This document shows positions 50,753 through 59,565 of a stretch of 64,000 nt of DNA, in pieces; position 1 is the first letter of the stretch, and each line of letters begins with the position of its first letter. A program made the position numbers and the translations under genes. The notes under the pieces were generated by a model that saw nothing but the letters and a program-made list of their open reading frames with translations, did not search any database and was not told where the DNA came from. Source of the DNA: Brevibacillus_C sp046036945 (lineage in GTDB: Bacteria > Bacillota > Bacilli > Brevibacillales > Brevibacillaceae); NCBI RefSeq assembly GCF_046036945.1, contig NZ_JBJQOQ010000010.1, positions 62,001 through 126,000 on the forward strand, read 5' to 3'.

Positions 50753-50783
50753 TAGTATGCGCCCATGACTGCCAGAAAATGCA
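50753..50783 (-). promoter_or_regulatory. sigma-G-type promoter of the spoVA operon
   Basis: On the minus strand TGCATT (50778-50783) and CATACTA (50753-50759) are 18 bases apart. The -10 matches the sigma-G consensus fully. It lies between sigF and spoVAA, where B. subtilis has its sigma-G promoter. Confidence 0.6.
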
Positions 50784-50801
50784 AAAAGCGACCGACTGAG
50801 C

Positions 50802-51557
50802 TTACAGCTCAATCTGGTCGCGAATGGTTTGCAGGATCCGTTTTTCCAACCGTGATACCTGCACCTGTGAGATGCCCAGCCGCTCCGCCACTTCTGACTG
50901 GGTCTGGTCTTTGTAGTAGCGCAGGTAGACGATCAGCTGCTCCCGCTCCGTCAGCCTGCTGATCGCATCCTTCAGCGCAATCTGTTCGAACCACTTGCCC
51001 ATGCTCTCATCGGCAATCTGATCCATCAGCGTGATCGGATCGCCGTCGTTCTCAAACACCGTTTCGTGGATGGACGACGGGGCACGGCTCGCCTCCTGGG
51101 CAAAAACGACTTCTTCCGGACTGATTCCGAGCACCTCCGCCACTTCGCCTACTGTGGGTGAACGCCCCAGGTCCTTGTACAACTCATCCTTTGTCCGGCG
51201 CACACGGTTGGCGGTCTCCTTGAGCGAACGGCTGACCTTCACCGTACCGTCATCCCGCAAAAACCGCTGGATCTCACCGATGATCATCGGTACGGCATAC
51301 GTAGAGAACTTGACGTCGTAGTTCAGGTCAAATTTATCCACAGCCTTGAGCAAGCCGATGCAGCCGATTTGAAAGAGGTCGTCCGCTTCATACCCGCGAT
51401 TAATAAACCGCTGCACGACCGACCAAACCAGTCGGATGTTGCTGTTCACCAAGAGTTCCCGGGCCTCGGTATCGCCTTCTTGGCTCTTGGCGATCAACTC
51501 TTTCACCTGGTCATTGTTTAGAAATGGATGACTTGCATTTTTAATATCTGCTCCCAT
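50802..51557 (-). CDS. sigF: RNA polymerase sigma-F factor
   Basis: SigF is the first forespore-specific sigma factor. The 251 residues contain region 2 (about 50-120, LVNSNIRLVWSVVQRF through KFSTYAVPMIIGEIQRFLRDD), region 3 and region 4 (about 190-245, LTEREQLIVYLRYYKDQTQSEVAERLGISQVQVSRLEK). An AGGGG site precedes the ATG. It follows spoIIAB by ten bases. Its activity is held by SpoIIAB and released by SpoIIAA, both encoded just upstream. Confidence 0.96.
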   Translation of the reverse strand: MGADIKNASHPFLNNDQVKELIAKSQEGDTEARELLVNSNIRLVWSVVQRFINRGYEADDLFQIGCIGLLKAVDKFDLNYDVKFSTYAVPMIIGEIQRFLRDDGTVKVSRSLKETANRVRRTKDELYKDLGRSPTVGEVAEVLGISPEEVVFAQEASRAPSSIHETVFENDGDPITLMDQIADESMGKWFEQIALKDAISRLTEREQLIVYLRYYKDQTQSEVAERLGISQVQVSRLEKRILQTIRDQIEL

Positions 51558-51567
51558 GGCATTACCC

Positions 51568-52014
51568 CTAATTTTGCATGGCTGCCTTAAAGGAAAGGCG
51601 CTTCGTCAGGCGAACCTTCGTGCCGCTGCCGACGCCTGTCGCCACCTCAAGCGAGTCCATGAAATTCTCCATAATGGTAAAGCCCATCCCGGAACGCTCC
51701 AGTTCAGGTTTTGACGTGTACAGCGGCTGCATCGCAAGCCCGACATCGTCAATCCCCTTCCCTTTGTCCTCAATCGAGAGTTCGACGAGTCCATCACTGT
51801 AAGAGACGTGAATGTACACAATTCCGGAAGGATCGTCCTCGTATCCGTGGATGATGGCATTGGTTACGGCCTCCGACACCACCGTCTTGATCTCCTCCAG
51901 CTCCTCCATCGTAACGTCCAATTGGGAAAGGAAGGAGGCGACGGCTACCCGGGCAAATGACTCATTCTGACTTAGAGCGGCAAACTCCAGATTCATAAAG
52001 TTTTGCTTATTCAC
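51568..52014 (-). CDS. spoIIAB: anti-sigma-F factor SpoIIAB
   Basis: SpoIIAB binds sigma-F and also phosphorylates SpoIIAA. The 148-residue GHKL kinase-type protein has the ATP-binding N box EAVTNAIIHGYED, the G1 box DKGKGIDD and the SGMGFTIMENFMD segment. The GTG start at 52014 lies one base after the spoIIAA stop, with GGGGGTGG six bases upstream, and gives the family length. Confidence 0.96.
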   Translation of the reverse strand: MNKQNFMNLEFAALSQNESFARVAVASFLSQLDVTMEELEEIKTVVSEAVTNAIIHGYEDDPSGIVYIHVSYSDGLVELSIEDKGKGIDDVGLAMQPLYTSKPELERSGMGFTIMENFMDSLEVATGVGSGTKVRLTKRLSFKAAMQN

Positions 52015-52015
52015 G

Positions 52016-52366
52016 TTACGCCACCCCCAGTACAGTGAGGGCTTCCGCTTCACTTTCGCGAAACTTGATGACTTTAAACAAGCCTGACATTTCAAAAATG
52101 CGCTGGATCGTCGGATTGATCGAACAAACTACCATTTCTCCCGAACGTGCCGAGATCTGCTTGTAACGACCCAGGATCACCCCGATGCCCGAGCTGTCCA
52201 TGAACCCCAAATCGGCCAGACTCAGGACGATGTGGCGGATCTGCGGCCCTTTCAGCTCCTCATCCACCTTGCTGCGAAGTTCATCTGCCGTGTGATGATC
52301 CAGTTCCCCGCGGAGCCTGACGACTAACACGTCGTTTTTGGTTTCCATATCGATGGTAAGACTCAT
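52016..52366 (-). CDS. spoIIAA: anti-anti-sigma factor SpoIIAA
   Basis: SpoIIAA releases sigma-F by binding SpoIIAB when unphosphorylated. The 116-residue STAS-domain protein aligns closely with the B. subtilis protein, with the phosphorylated Ser58 in FMDSSGIGVILGRY. A GGAGAGTG site precedes the ATG. It starts the spoIIA operon behind a sigma-H promoter. Confidence 0.96.
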   Translation of the reverse strand: MSLTIDMETKNDVLVVRLRGELDHHTADELRSKVDEELKGPQIRHIVLSLADLGFMDSSGIGVILGRYKQISARSGEMVVCSINPTIQRIFEMSGLFKVIKFRESEAEALTVLGVA

Positions 52367-52404
52367 CTGCCATACACTCTCCTTCTTCCCGTTGTTCCTC
52401 TCTC

Positions 52405-52430
52405 ATTCTTCACTTCGAAAGCCATTTCCT
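52405..52430 (-). promoter_or_regulatory. sigma-H promoter of spoIIAA-spoIIAB-sigF
   Basis: AGGAAAT (52424-52430) is followed after exactly 14 bases by AGAAT (52405-52409) on the minus strand. This is a complete match to the sigma-H pattern AGGAnnT-N14-HGAAT, about 40 bases before spoIIAA. The spoIIA operon is sigma-H dependent in B. subtilis. Confidence 0.85.
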
Positions 52431-52446
52431 GCCAGTCGACAAAAGA

Positions 52447-52490
52447 ACAAAAAAACCGAGAAGCCCACCAGTTATTTCGAGGCATCTCGA
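52447..52490 (-). terminator. weak terminator between dacF and spoIIAA
   Basis: CGAGATGCC and GGGCTTCTCG form an imperfect stem on the minus strand followed by GTTTTTTTG. Readthrough from dacF into spoIIA is possible, as known in B. subtilis. Confidence 0.5.
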
Positions 52491-52514
52491 TTCTTTTCGC
52501 GAATGGTCTTGCTG

Positions 52515-53684
52515 TCACTCGTAACTGATGAGAATTTTTCTGGTTGAACGCTTCAGGATCTCCCACATGCCTGCTTGCTCAATCGTCTGGTCCGGACGAA
52601 GGTCAATCCTCGCGATTTCCTTGCCGTCTTTTTTAATGAAGATGTGTCCGACGACATCCGTCTTGCTTACCGGTGCTTGCAAGGAAGGGCGCAGGACGAT
52701 ATCCTTCGAGAACGCATCCGACTTTTCCCCTTTTTTAGCCAGCAGGCTGACCGGCTGCGAGGTGACGATGTTGACGGTTGGCCGCTTGCCTTTGTCCACC
52801 TGGGCGATTTGAATGACGTCCCCTTTTTTGTAGAGCGGGAACACCTGAAAGTGATTAAAGCCGTAGGTAAACATCCCCCCTACCTCGCTGTTGCGGGTCT
52901 TGGCGTCCGGCTCTCCCAGCACGACCGCCACGAGGCGCATGTTGTTGCGCTTCGCTGTCGCCGCCAGGCAGTAGCGCGCTTCCGACGTATAGCCTGTCTT
53001 CAATCCGTCAACGCCTTCAAAAAAGCGGACAAGCCGATTGGTGTTTACCAGCCAAAACGGATTGGAGCTGTCTTTGCGCAGGTAATCCTGATAAATCCCT
53101 GTGTATTTGGTAATGATTTCGTGTTTTAACAGTTCTCTCGACATGATGGCGATATCGCGAGCCGTCGAGTAGTGGTCGGGGGAAGGCAGTCCGTTTGAAT
53201 TGACGAAATGGGTGTTGTTCATGCCGAGCTGTTTGGCCCGTTCGTTCATCTTGGCGACAAACGCTTCTTCCGTGCCCCCGATGTGTTCTGCCATGGCAAC
53301 GGAAGCGTCATTTGCAGACGCAATGGCGATCCCCTTGATCATGTCTTCTACCGTCATCACTTCACCGGGTTGGAGAAAAATCTGCGATCCTCCCATCGAG
53401 GCGGCGCGTTCACTGGTGCGAACCTGGTCTGTCAGCTTCAGTTCGCCCCGATCGATGGCTTCCATGATCAGGAGCATCGTCATAACCTTCGTAATGCTGG
53501 CCGGCGGAAGTTTTTCATCCGGTTTCTTTTCATAGAGGACCGTTCCCGAATCCATCTCCATCAAAATGGCCGATTTGGCCCGCGGTGCCATATTTACCCC
53601 TGATTCAGACGCTGCAAAAGCTGATGAGGAAAAGAAGGCGAAGCTGATAAGACTTGAGATCACGATGCGGCAGAACCTTTTCAT
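52515..53684 (-). CDS. dacF: D-alanyl-D-alanine carboxypeptidase DacF
   Basis: DacF is the forespore carboxypeptidase that acts on cortex or germ-cell-wall precursors. The 389 residues start with a signal peptide (about 1-25), followed by Ser63-Ile-Thr-Lys66, Ser123-Ala-Asn125 and Lys229-Thr-Gly231, and a C-terminal PBP5-type beta domain with an amphipathic end that anchors it to the membrane. The ATG at 53684 is preferred; an ATG at 53708 coincides with the predicted transcription start. It precedes spoIIAA as in B. subtilis. Confidence 0.94.
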   Translation of the reverse strand: MKRFCRIVISSLISFAFFSSSAFAASESGVNMAPRAKSAILMEMDSGTVLYEKKPDEKLPPASITKVMTMLLIMEAIDRGELKLTDQVRTSERAASMGGSQIFLQPGEVMTVEDMIKGIAIASANDASVAMAEHIGGTEEAFVAKMNERAKQLGMNNTHFVNSNGLPSPDHYSTARDIAIMSRELLKHEIITKYTGIYQDYLRKDSSNPFWLVNTNRLVRFFEGVDGLKTGYTSEARYCLAATAKRNNMRLVAVVLGEPDAKTRNSEVGGMFTYGFNHFQVFPLYKKGDVIQIAQVDKGKRPTVNIVTSQPVSLLAKKGEKSDAFSKDIVLRPSLQAPVSKTDVVGHIFIKKDGKEIARIDLRPDQTIEQAGMWEILKRSTRKILISYE

Positions 53685-53713
53685 AACGCTTTTTTCCCTC
53701 CATTTCATGATCC

Positions 53714-53744
53714 TAGTCTCCCCATCGCCATAGGAAAATATTCA
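53714..53744 (-). promoter_or_regulatory. forespore (sigma-F/G type) promoter of dacF
   Basis: TGAATA (53739-53744) is followed after 15 bases by GGGGAGACTA (53714-53723). The -10 fits the sigma-F form GGnnAnAnTR. The short spacer lowers certainty. B. subtilis dacF is forespore-expressed. Confidence 0.5.
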
Positions 53745-53745
53745 C

Positions 53746-53780
53746 AAAAAAACCTCCTTTCCATTTGAAAAAAGGAGGTT
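53746..53780 (-). terminator. terminator after oppF
   Basis: A perfect ten-base-pair stem (AACCTCCTTT / AAAGGAGGTT, 53751-53780) is followed by a run of U on the minus strand. It isolates the opp operon from dacF. Confidence 0.93.
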
Positions 53781-53804
53781 AGAGCGCAGGGCGCTCAATC
53801 GAGA

Positions 53805-54764
53805 TCAATTATACAGATGGCAGGCTGCCCAGTGTCCTGGTTTTACTTCTTTCCAGACCGGTTCCATCGCGGCGCACTCGGGCGTCGCCTTCGGGCAGCG
53901 AGTGCGGAAGTGGCAGCCAGAAGGCGGGTTCATCGGACTTGGCACATCCCCTTGCAGGACGATGCGCTCGCGCTTCCGTTCCACTTCCGGATCGGGAATC
54001 GGAATGGCTGACAAAAGCGCCTGGGTATAAGGATGAAGCGGATTCTCGTAAAGAGCTTCGCTGTCTGCCAGCTCCACCATTTTTCCCAGATACATCACCG
54101 CGACCCGATCAGAGATGTATTTTACCATCGACAGGTCGTGAGCAATGAACATGTAAGTCAGGCCCATTTTTTCCTGTAATTGTTCCAGAAGATTGACGAC
54201 CTGGGCTTGAACAGACACGTCGAGTGCGGAGATGGGCTCGTCACAGACGATGAATTTGGGTTCGACCGCCAACGCCCGGGCGATCCCGATCCGCTGGCGC
54301 TGACCGCCGGAAAACTCATGGGGAAACCGGTTCATGTGTTCCGGATTTAAGCTGACCAGTGAGAGCAGTTCCTGAATCCGCTCTTTTCGTTTGGTACCAG
54401 ACGCCAGGTTGTGGATGTCCAGCGCTTCGCCGATGATATCGGCAACTGTCATCCGCGGATTAAGCGATGCGTACGGATCCTGGAAGATCATCTGCATGTT
54501 GCGCCGCATCGCCTTTAGCTCCTGCCGGTTCAACTGGTTGATGTTTTTCCCTTCAAACAGCACTTCCCCCGACGTAGGCTCGTACAGGCGCAGCATCGTA
54601 CGGCCGGCGGTAGACTTGCCGCAGCCGGATTCGCCGACGACGCCCAAGGTCTCACCGCGCTTTATCTCAAACGACAAGTCGTTCACCGCTTTTAACGTAT
54701 TGTCCCCTACTTTAAAAAACTTTTTCAAGTTGCGGACTTCAATCAATGTATCGCGTTTTTCCAC
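53805..54764 (-). CDS. oppF: peptide ABC transporter ATP-binding protein OppF
   Basis: OppF is one of two ATPases that power peptide import. The 319 residues show Walker A GESGCGKST, the ABC signature SGGQRQR and Walker B FIVCDEPISAL, plus a C-terminal Cys-containing region (GCHFRTRCP ... ATPEC) typical of Opp/Dpp ATPases. The GTG at 54764 is chosen because GGAGGG lies eight bases upstream; an ATG five codons earlier would overlap the oppD end. It is the last gene of the operon. Confidence 0.92.
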   Translation of the reverse strand: MEKRDTLIEVRNLKKFFKVGDNTLKAVNDLSFEIKRGETLGVVGESGCGKSTAGRTMLRLYEPTSGEVLFEGKNINQLNRQELKAMRRNMQMIFQDPYASLNPRMTVADIIGEALDIHNLASGTKRKERIQELLSLVSLNPEHMNRFPHEFSGGQRQRIGIARALAVEPKFIVCDEPISALDVSVQAQVVNLLEQLQEKMGLTYMFIAHDLSMVKYISDRVAVMYLGKMVELADSEALYENPLHPYTQALLSAIPIPDPEVERKRERIVLQGDVPSPMNPPSGCHFRTRCPKATPECAAMEPVWKEVKPGHWAACHLYN

Positions 54765-54780
54765 AGCTTTTCCCTCCATT

Positions 54781-55776
54781 CTACGAGCCCACACGCGATT
54801 TCGCCAGCGGATGCTGCAGCCAACAAGCACAGCGCTGGGTACTGCTGACATCCGTCATCTCAGGGTCCGCTTCGCGGCAGATGCGCATAGCGGAGTCGCA
54901 GCGCGCGGTAAAACCGCAGCCGGCCGGAGGCTTCAGCAAATCCGGCGGAGTGCCGAAAATCGGCGTCAACGGCTCGTTCCGGTTGAGGTCGAGGCGCGGG
55001 ACGGAATGAAGCAGCCCTTTGGTGTACGGGTGCTGCGGATTGTAAAAAATATCGTCAACCGTGCCGGTTTCGATCACCTTGCCGGCGTACATGACGATGA
55101 CGCGGTCGCACATCTCTGCGACGACGCCCAGGTCATGGGTAATCAGGATGATCGATGAGTCGGTCTTCTTCTGTAAATCTTTCATCAATTCGAGAATCTG
55201 GGCCTGAATCGTCACGTCCAGAGCGGTAGTAGGTTCGTCGGCGATCAAGAGTTTAGGCGAGCAGGCCAGTGCGATGGCGATCATCGCCCGCTGCCGCATC
55301 CCGCCGGAAAATTCGTGGGGATACTGCTGCACCCGCCGCTCCGGCTGGGGAATACCGACCATCGTCAACAGTTCGATCGCCCGCTCACGCGCTGCCGTTC
55401 GCCCCATGTTTTGGTGTTTGATCAAGCCTTCCATGATCTGATTTCCGATCGTCATGGTCGGGTTGAGCGAAGTCATCGGGTCCTGGAAGATCATTCCGAT
55501 CTCCTTGCCGCGTATCGATTCCATTTCTTTATTGGACTTCGTCACGATATCCTCGCCGTTAAACAGGATTTGACCTGCCTTAAACTCCCCGGGAGGCATC
55601 GGGATCAGCTTCATGATCGATTGGGCGGTGACGGACTTGCCGCAGCCAGACTCCCCGACGATCGCGACTGCTTCCCCGCGATTCACGTGAAAGTTGACGC
55701 CGCGCACAGCTTTTACTTCTCCGGCATAGGTGTTGAAAGAAACATGCAAGTCTTTTACTTCAAGTATGCGCTCCAT
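54781..55776 (-). CDS. oppD: peptide ABC transporter ATP-binding protein OppD
   Basis: OppD pairs with OppF. The 331-residue protein has Walker A GESGCGKSV, the signature SGGMRQR and Walker B LLIADEPTTAL. Its C-terminal oligopeptide/dipeptide region carries four Cys (about 290-320) in a PPAGCGFTARCDSAMRICRE segment that in related proteins binds an iron-sulfur cluster. GGAGGAGAAAGCG precedes the ATG. It follows oppC by 12 bases. Confidence 0.94.
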   Translation of the reverse strand: MERILEVKDLHVSFNTYAGEVKAVRGVNFHVNRGEAVAIVGESGCGKSVTAQSIMKLIPMPPGEFKAGQILFNGEDIVTKSNKEMESIRGKEIGMIFQDPMTSLNPTMTIGNQIMEGLIKHQNMGRTAARERAIELLTMVGIPQPERRVQQYPHEFSGGMRQRAMIAIALACSPKLLIADEPTTALDVTIQAQILELMKDLQKKTDSSIILITHDLGVVAEMCDRVIVMYAGKVIETGTVDDIFYNPQHPYTKGLLHSVPRLDLNRNEPLTPIFGTPPDLLKPPAGCGFTARCDSAMRICREADPEMTDVSSTQRCACWLQHPLAKSRVGS

Positions 55777-55788
55777 CGCTTTCTCCTC

Positions 55789-56718
55789 CTATTTGCGCAG
55801 ACGCGGGTCAACCGCATCGCGAATCCCGTCGCCGAGCAGGTTAAAGGCCAGCATCGTCAAGCTGATAAAGACAGCCGGAAACATCAAGCGCCACGGGTAG
55901 TACCTCATCGCCGGCAGCCCGTCTGAAGCCATCGTCCCCCAGGATGCGACTGGTGCGGATACCCCCAGTCCGAGGAAGGAGAGGAACGATTCGCTAAAAA
56001 TAGCTGTCGGCACGGACAAGCTCAGCGTGACGAGAATCGGCCCCAAGACGTTGGGAATCAAATGTTTGAAGATGATACGCTTGCTGTCTGCGCCAAGGGA
56101 CAGGGCGGCAAGCACGTACTCCTGTGACTTTAGCTGCAAAACCTGCCCGCGTACGATCCGGGCCATATTGATCCATCCGGTCAGCCCCATCGCCAAAATA
56201 ATCGTGATAACTCCCGGCTGAAAGACGACCATCAGCAAGATGACAACCAGCAGATACGGAACAGCAAAGATAATATCGGCAATCCGCATCAGCACCTCGT
56301 CGACACGGCCGCCGAAGTACCCGGAGATGCCTCCCCAGATCACGCCGATCACCAGGTCGATCAAGGCGGCGGCGATCCCTACTGTCAAGGAGATTTGGGC
56401 GCCGTACCAGATACGGACAAAAACATCGCGTCCCAGGTCATCCGTCCCGAACCAGTGCTCGGCGGACGGGGCTTTATTTTTCCCCGCCAGGTCGTTGGAG
56501 TAATAGTTATGCTCGATAATATGATACTTGCTTAAGATTGGGACAAGAATCGCACCGATGATAATGATCGCCAGAAACACCATCGAAATCATGGCAACTT
56601 TATTCGAGCGCAAGCGGCGCCAGGCATCGCGCCAGAAAGAGAGACTGGGCCGTTTGATTTCTTCCGCCTGACGGAGATCCATCGATATCGGCTGGAAATG
56701 TTCTTTTGTCAATTGCAT
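55789..56718 (-). CDS. oppC: peptide ABC transporter permease OppC
   Basis: The 309-residue inner-membrane permease has six predicted membrane segments, the first near residues 43-62 after a cytoplasmic N-terminus. The EAA loop that contacts the ATPases is seen as EYVLAALSLGADSKRIIFKHLIPN near residue 210. It follows oppB by six bases. OppB and OppC form the transmembrane pore. Confidence 0.94.
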   Translation of the reverse strand: MQLTKEHFQPISMDLRQAEEIKRPSLSFWRDAWRRLRSNKVAMISMVFLAIIIIGAILVPILSKYHIIEHNYYSNDLAGKNKAPSAEHWFGTDDLGRDVFVRIWYGAQISLTVGIAAALIDLVIGVIWGGISGYFGGRVDEVLMRIADIIFAVPYLLVVILLMVVFQPGVITIILAMGLTGWINMARIVRGQVLQLKSQEYVLAALSLGADSKRIIFKHLIPNVLGPILVTLSLSVPTAIFSESFLSFLGLGVSAPVASWGTMASDGLPAMRYYPWRLMFPAVFISLTMLAFNLLGDGIRDAVDPRLRK

Positions 56719-56724
56719 GATGAT

Positions 56725-57654
56725 CTACTCCCCTCCACCCGTCAGTTTAATTCGCGGATCGATAAATGTGTAGCAGATGTCGACAAGCAGGACGAGCACG
56801 ACCAGAAGAATCGAGTAAAAAACGGTCGTCCCCATGATGACGGTGTAGTCCCGGTTGGTAATCGACAAGACGAATTCTCGTCCCAGTCCCGGAATTCCGA
56901 AGATGCGTTCAATGACGAACGACCCTGTCAGAACCCCTGCCGAGAGCGGTCCTAGATACGAGACGACAGGCAACAGCGCGTTGCGAATTGCGTGTTTCAC
57001 CGTCGTGGTGAAGGTGCTTAGCCCCTTCGCCTTCGCCGTTTTAATGTAATCCTGGCTCATGATCTCCAGCATGTTGGACCGGGTCAGGCGGGCAATAAAA
57101 GCGAGCGGCAGAGCGGCCAAGGCGAACGAAGGGAGTACCGTGTGCTTAAAGGTTCCCCACTGGGCGATCGGAAACCAGCCTGCCTTGATCGAAAAGATGT
57201 ACTGGTAAAAGGAAGCGAGAATAAAACTGGGCACGGACAGCCCCAAAACGGCGATCAGCATCGAAATGTAATCCGCCGATTTGTTGTGGCGGAGTGCTGC
57301 TATCACACCCAAGGTAATCCCGCCGAACACGGCGATCAACAGCGCTTGGATCCCAAGGTGAAGGGAAACAGGGAAGCCCCGGTTGATAATATCATTAACG
57401 GTAGATGATTTCTCTTTAAACGAAGGGCCCAAATCCCAGGTAATCACCCGCTTGAGATAATCGATGTACTGTTCAAATACAGGTTTGTCCAGTCCGTAGT
57501 ACTTGTCAAGGGCAGCCTGTATCTCCGCGGGAACAGCCTTCTCACCAGTAAAGGGGCCGCCAGGAACGGCGCGCATGAGAAAGAACGTTGCTGTGATAAT
57601 TAAGAATAAAGAAATGATCATGAAAACGATACGCTTTGAAAGATATCGGATCAA
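56725..57654 (-). CDS. oppB: peptide ABC transporter permease OppB
   Basis: The 309-residue permease begins MIRYLSKRIVFMIISLFLIITATFF, typical of OppB, and has six membrane segments. The EAA loop reads DYIKTAKAKGLSTFTTTVKHAIRNALLP near residue 215. The start codon is TTG, with AAGGAGG eight bases upstream. A perfect hairpin with a U run separates it from oppA, so the transporter core is probably made in smaller amounts than the binding protein. Confidence 0.94.
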   Translation of the reverse strand: MIRYLSKRIVFMIISLFLIITATFFLMRAVPGGPFTGEKAVPAEIQAALDKYYGLDKPVFEQYIDYLKRVITWDLGPSFKEKSSTVNDIINRGFPVSLHLGIQALLIAVFGGITLGVIAALRHNKSADYISMLIAVLGLSVPSFILASFYQYIFSIKAGWFPIAQWGTFKHTVLPSFALAALPLAFIARLTRSNMLEIMSQDYIKTAKAKGLSTFTTTVKHAIRNALLPVVSYLGPLSAGVLTGSFVIERIFGIPGLGREFVLSITNRDYTVIMGTTVFYSILLVVLVLLVDICYTFIDPRIKLTGGGE

Positions 57655-57758
57655 TTCTACTACCTCCTTGTCAGGATATACTCAGTGCACACTTCCCATT
57701 TTTGCCCTGCCGATTGCACACCCTTGGGCAATGCAAAAATCGACCGTGCCGCGTTTGG

Positions 57759-57795
57759 AAAAAGTTAAGGTATATGGACATCCATATACCTTAAC
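57759..57795 (-). terminator. partial terminator between oppA and oppB
   Basis: A perfect 15-base-pair stem with a two-base loop (57764-57795) is followed by five U on the minus strand. In opp operons such hairpins let oppA messenger accumulate above oppBCDF. Confidence 0.85.
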
Positions 57796-57835
57796 TGAAC
57801 AGCCCTATCGTTGCAAAACCCTCTGTATCTACTTT

Positions 57836-59479
57836 CTAATTTTCAAAATAAGCGTTCTTGAAGTCGATATTTCCGAGCACATCGACGGTAACGTCTTTTA
57901 ACTTCGGATTCTGTACCCAGGCATCCGTCTGGAAGTACACAGGGGCAATCGGCATTTCGTCCATCAGAATTTGTTCGGCATCGATGAGGAGTTGTTTGCG
58001 TTTTTCCGTGTCAGGTTCTACCAATGCCTTGTTCAAGAGATCTTTGTACTTTGGATTTTCCCAATTCGTGTCGTTTGTTCCATTATCCTTTTCTTTAAAC
58101 AATTCCAGGAAGTTAATCGGGTCGTTGAAATCGCCGAGCCAGCCCATCCGGCCGATTTGGTAATCGCCGCTGTGAAGCGTACTGATGTAGACCTTCCACT
58201 CCTGGTTTTGAATGGTTACGTCTACGTCGAGATTTTTCTTCCACTGGTCCTGAACCGCCTGGGCAATTTTTTGGTGAGCCTCATTCGTATTGTAGGACAG
58301 GGTGATCGGCGGCAGCTTGGTGATGCCCAGCTCGCTCATGCCTTCATCCAACAGTTTCTTCGCCGTCGCAGCGTCGTTGTCTTTGAAGTATCCGTCAGGT
58401 TTGATGGTCATCGTCGTAGGCACCGCACCCGTTGCCGGAACTTCTCCTGTTTGGGTGATGTTGTCAATAATCTCTTGGCGGTTGATCGCATAGGCGAACG
58501 CCTTGCGGATCTTGGCATTGTTGAACGGCGGTTTCTCTGTGTTGAATTTGTACCAGTATACGGCAGCAAGCGGTACTGATTGCAAGATTCCCTCGTCTTT
58601 CAGATGCGGAATGGAATCAGTAGGCAGAGAACTGAGCGGCTTGCCGGCCCAATCGAAATCCCCTTGTTGGAACATGGACAGCTCGGTGTTTTCATCCTCA
58701 ATCATGGAAAACTTGATCTTGTCAAGTTTCACGGCATCTTTATCCCAGTAGCTGTCGTTTTTGACCAAGGTCATCTGATTCTTGTGATCCCAAGATTCCA
58801 TTTTAAATGGTCCGTTGCCGACGATGGTGCTGGCTTCATTGGCCCAGTTCTTGTTTGCTTCCACGACCTTTTTCGGCACTGGCGAATACGTGTAGAATGC
58901 GGTAAGCTCAAGGAAATAAGGCGTCGGGTGTTCCAGTGTCACTTGCAAGGTCTTGTCGTCCAAGGCTTTTACGCCGACATCGTCGCGGCTTCCTTTGCCC
59001 TTGCTGTACGCTTCCGCGCCTTTTACATAATACAACTGATAGGCATAGGGCGCAGCAGTCGCCGGATCTAGTACGCGCTTCCAGGCAAACTCAAAATCAT
59101 GCGCCGTTACCGGGTCGCCATTGCTCCACTTCGAATCGCGAAGATGGAAGGTGTAAGTCAGTTTGTCATCAGAAATATCAATTTTTTCCGCAACGCCTTC
59201 GATCGGCTTTGCATTCTTGTCAAGACGGGTCAGGCCATCGAACACCGCGCGAATAACTGCACCGGAAATGTTGTCCTCAGAAAGGCCCGGATCTGCGGTT
59301 GGCGGCTCGGCGTGCAGGTTCATTCGAAGTACCTGTTCTCCTTTTGGCGTCTCAGCAGACTGATTCTGATTCTGGTCCGTTGAATTCGCAGGCGGCGCGC
59401 TATTGCTCTGACCGCAACCGGCCAGGACAGTGCCCAGGACCAGTAATGAACTTACTAATGCAACGACACTTTTCTTCAC
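57836..59479 (-). CDS. oppA: peptide-binding lipoprotein OppA
   Basis: OppA captures peptides outside the cell and hands them to OppBC. The 547-residue protein starts with a lipoprotein signal with lipobox LAGC (Cys22), then an Asn-, Gln- and Ser-rich linker and a bacterial solute-binding domain of family 5 (about 55-535, LRMNLHAEPPTADPGL ... YWDKDAVKLDKIKFSM). The GTG start at 59479 has GGGGG eight bases upstream. It leads the operon, downstream of the Lrp-type gene. Confidence 0.94.
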   Translation of the reverse strand: MKKSVVALVSSLLVLGTVLAGCGQSNSAPPANSTDQNQNQSAETPKGEQVLRMNLHAEPPTADPGLSEDNISGAVIRAVFDGLTRLDKNAKPIEGVAEKIDISDDKLTYTFHLRDSKWSNGDPVTAHDFEFAWKRVLDPATAAPYAYQLYYVKGAEAYSKGKGSRDDVGVKALDDKTLQVTLEHPTPYFLELTAFYTYSPVPKKVVEANKNWANEASTIVGNGPFKMESWDHKNQMTLVKNDSYWDKDAVKLDKIKFSMIEDENTELSMFQQGDFDWAGKPLSSLPTDSIPHLKDEGILQSVPLAAVYWYKFNTEKPPFNNAKIRKAFAYAINRQEIIDNITQTGEVPATGAVPTTMTIKPDGYFKDNDAATAKKLLDEGMSELGITKLPPITLSYNTNEAHQKIAQAVQDQWKKNLDVDVTIQNQEWKVYISTLHSGDYQIGRMGWLGDFNDPINFLELFKEKDNGTNDTNWENPKYKDLLNKALVEPDTEKRKQLLIDAEQILMDEMPIAPVYFQTDAWVQNPKLKDVTVDVLGNIDFKNAYFEN

Positions 59480-59565
59480 CCTAACAACCCCCAAGTTAGA
59501 AATTTTGCTCTCTTTTCTGACAATCAGGCATATGTTTGGAAGACCCGGCATCACTCCTCTCACAA

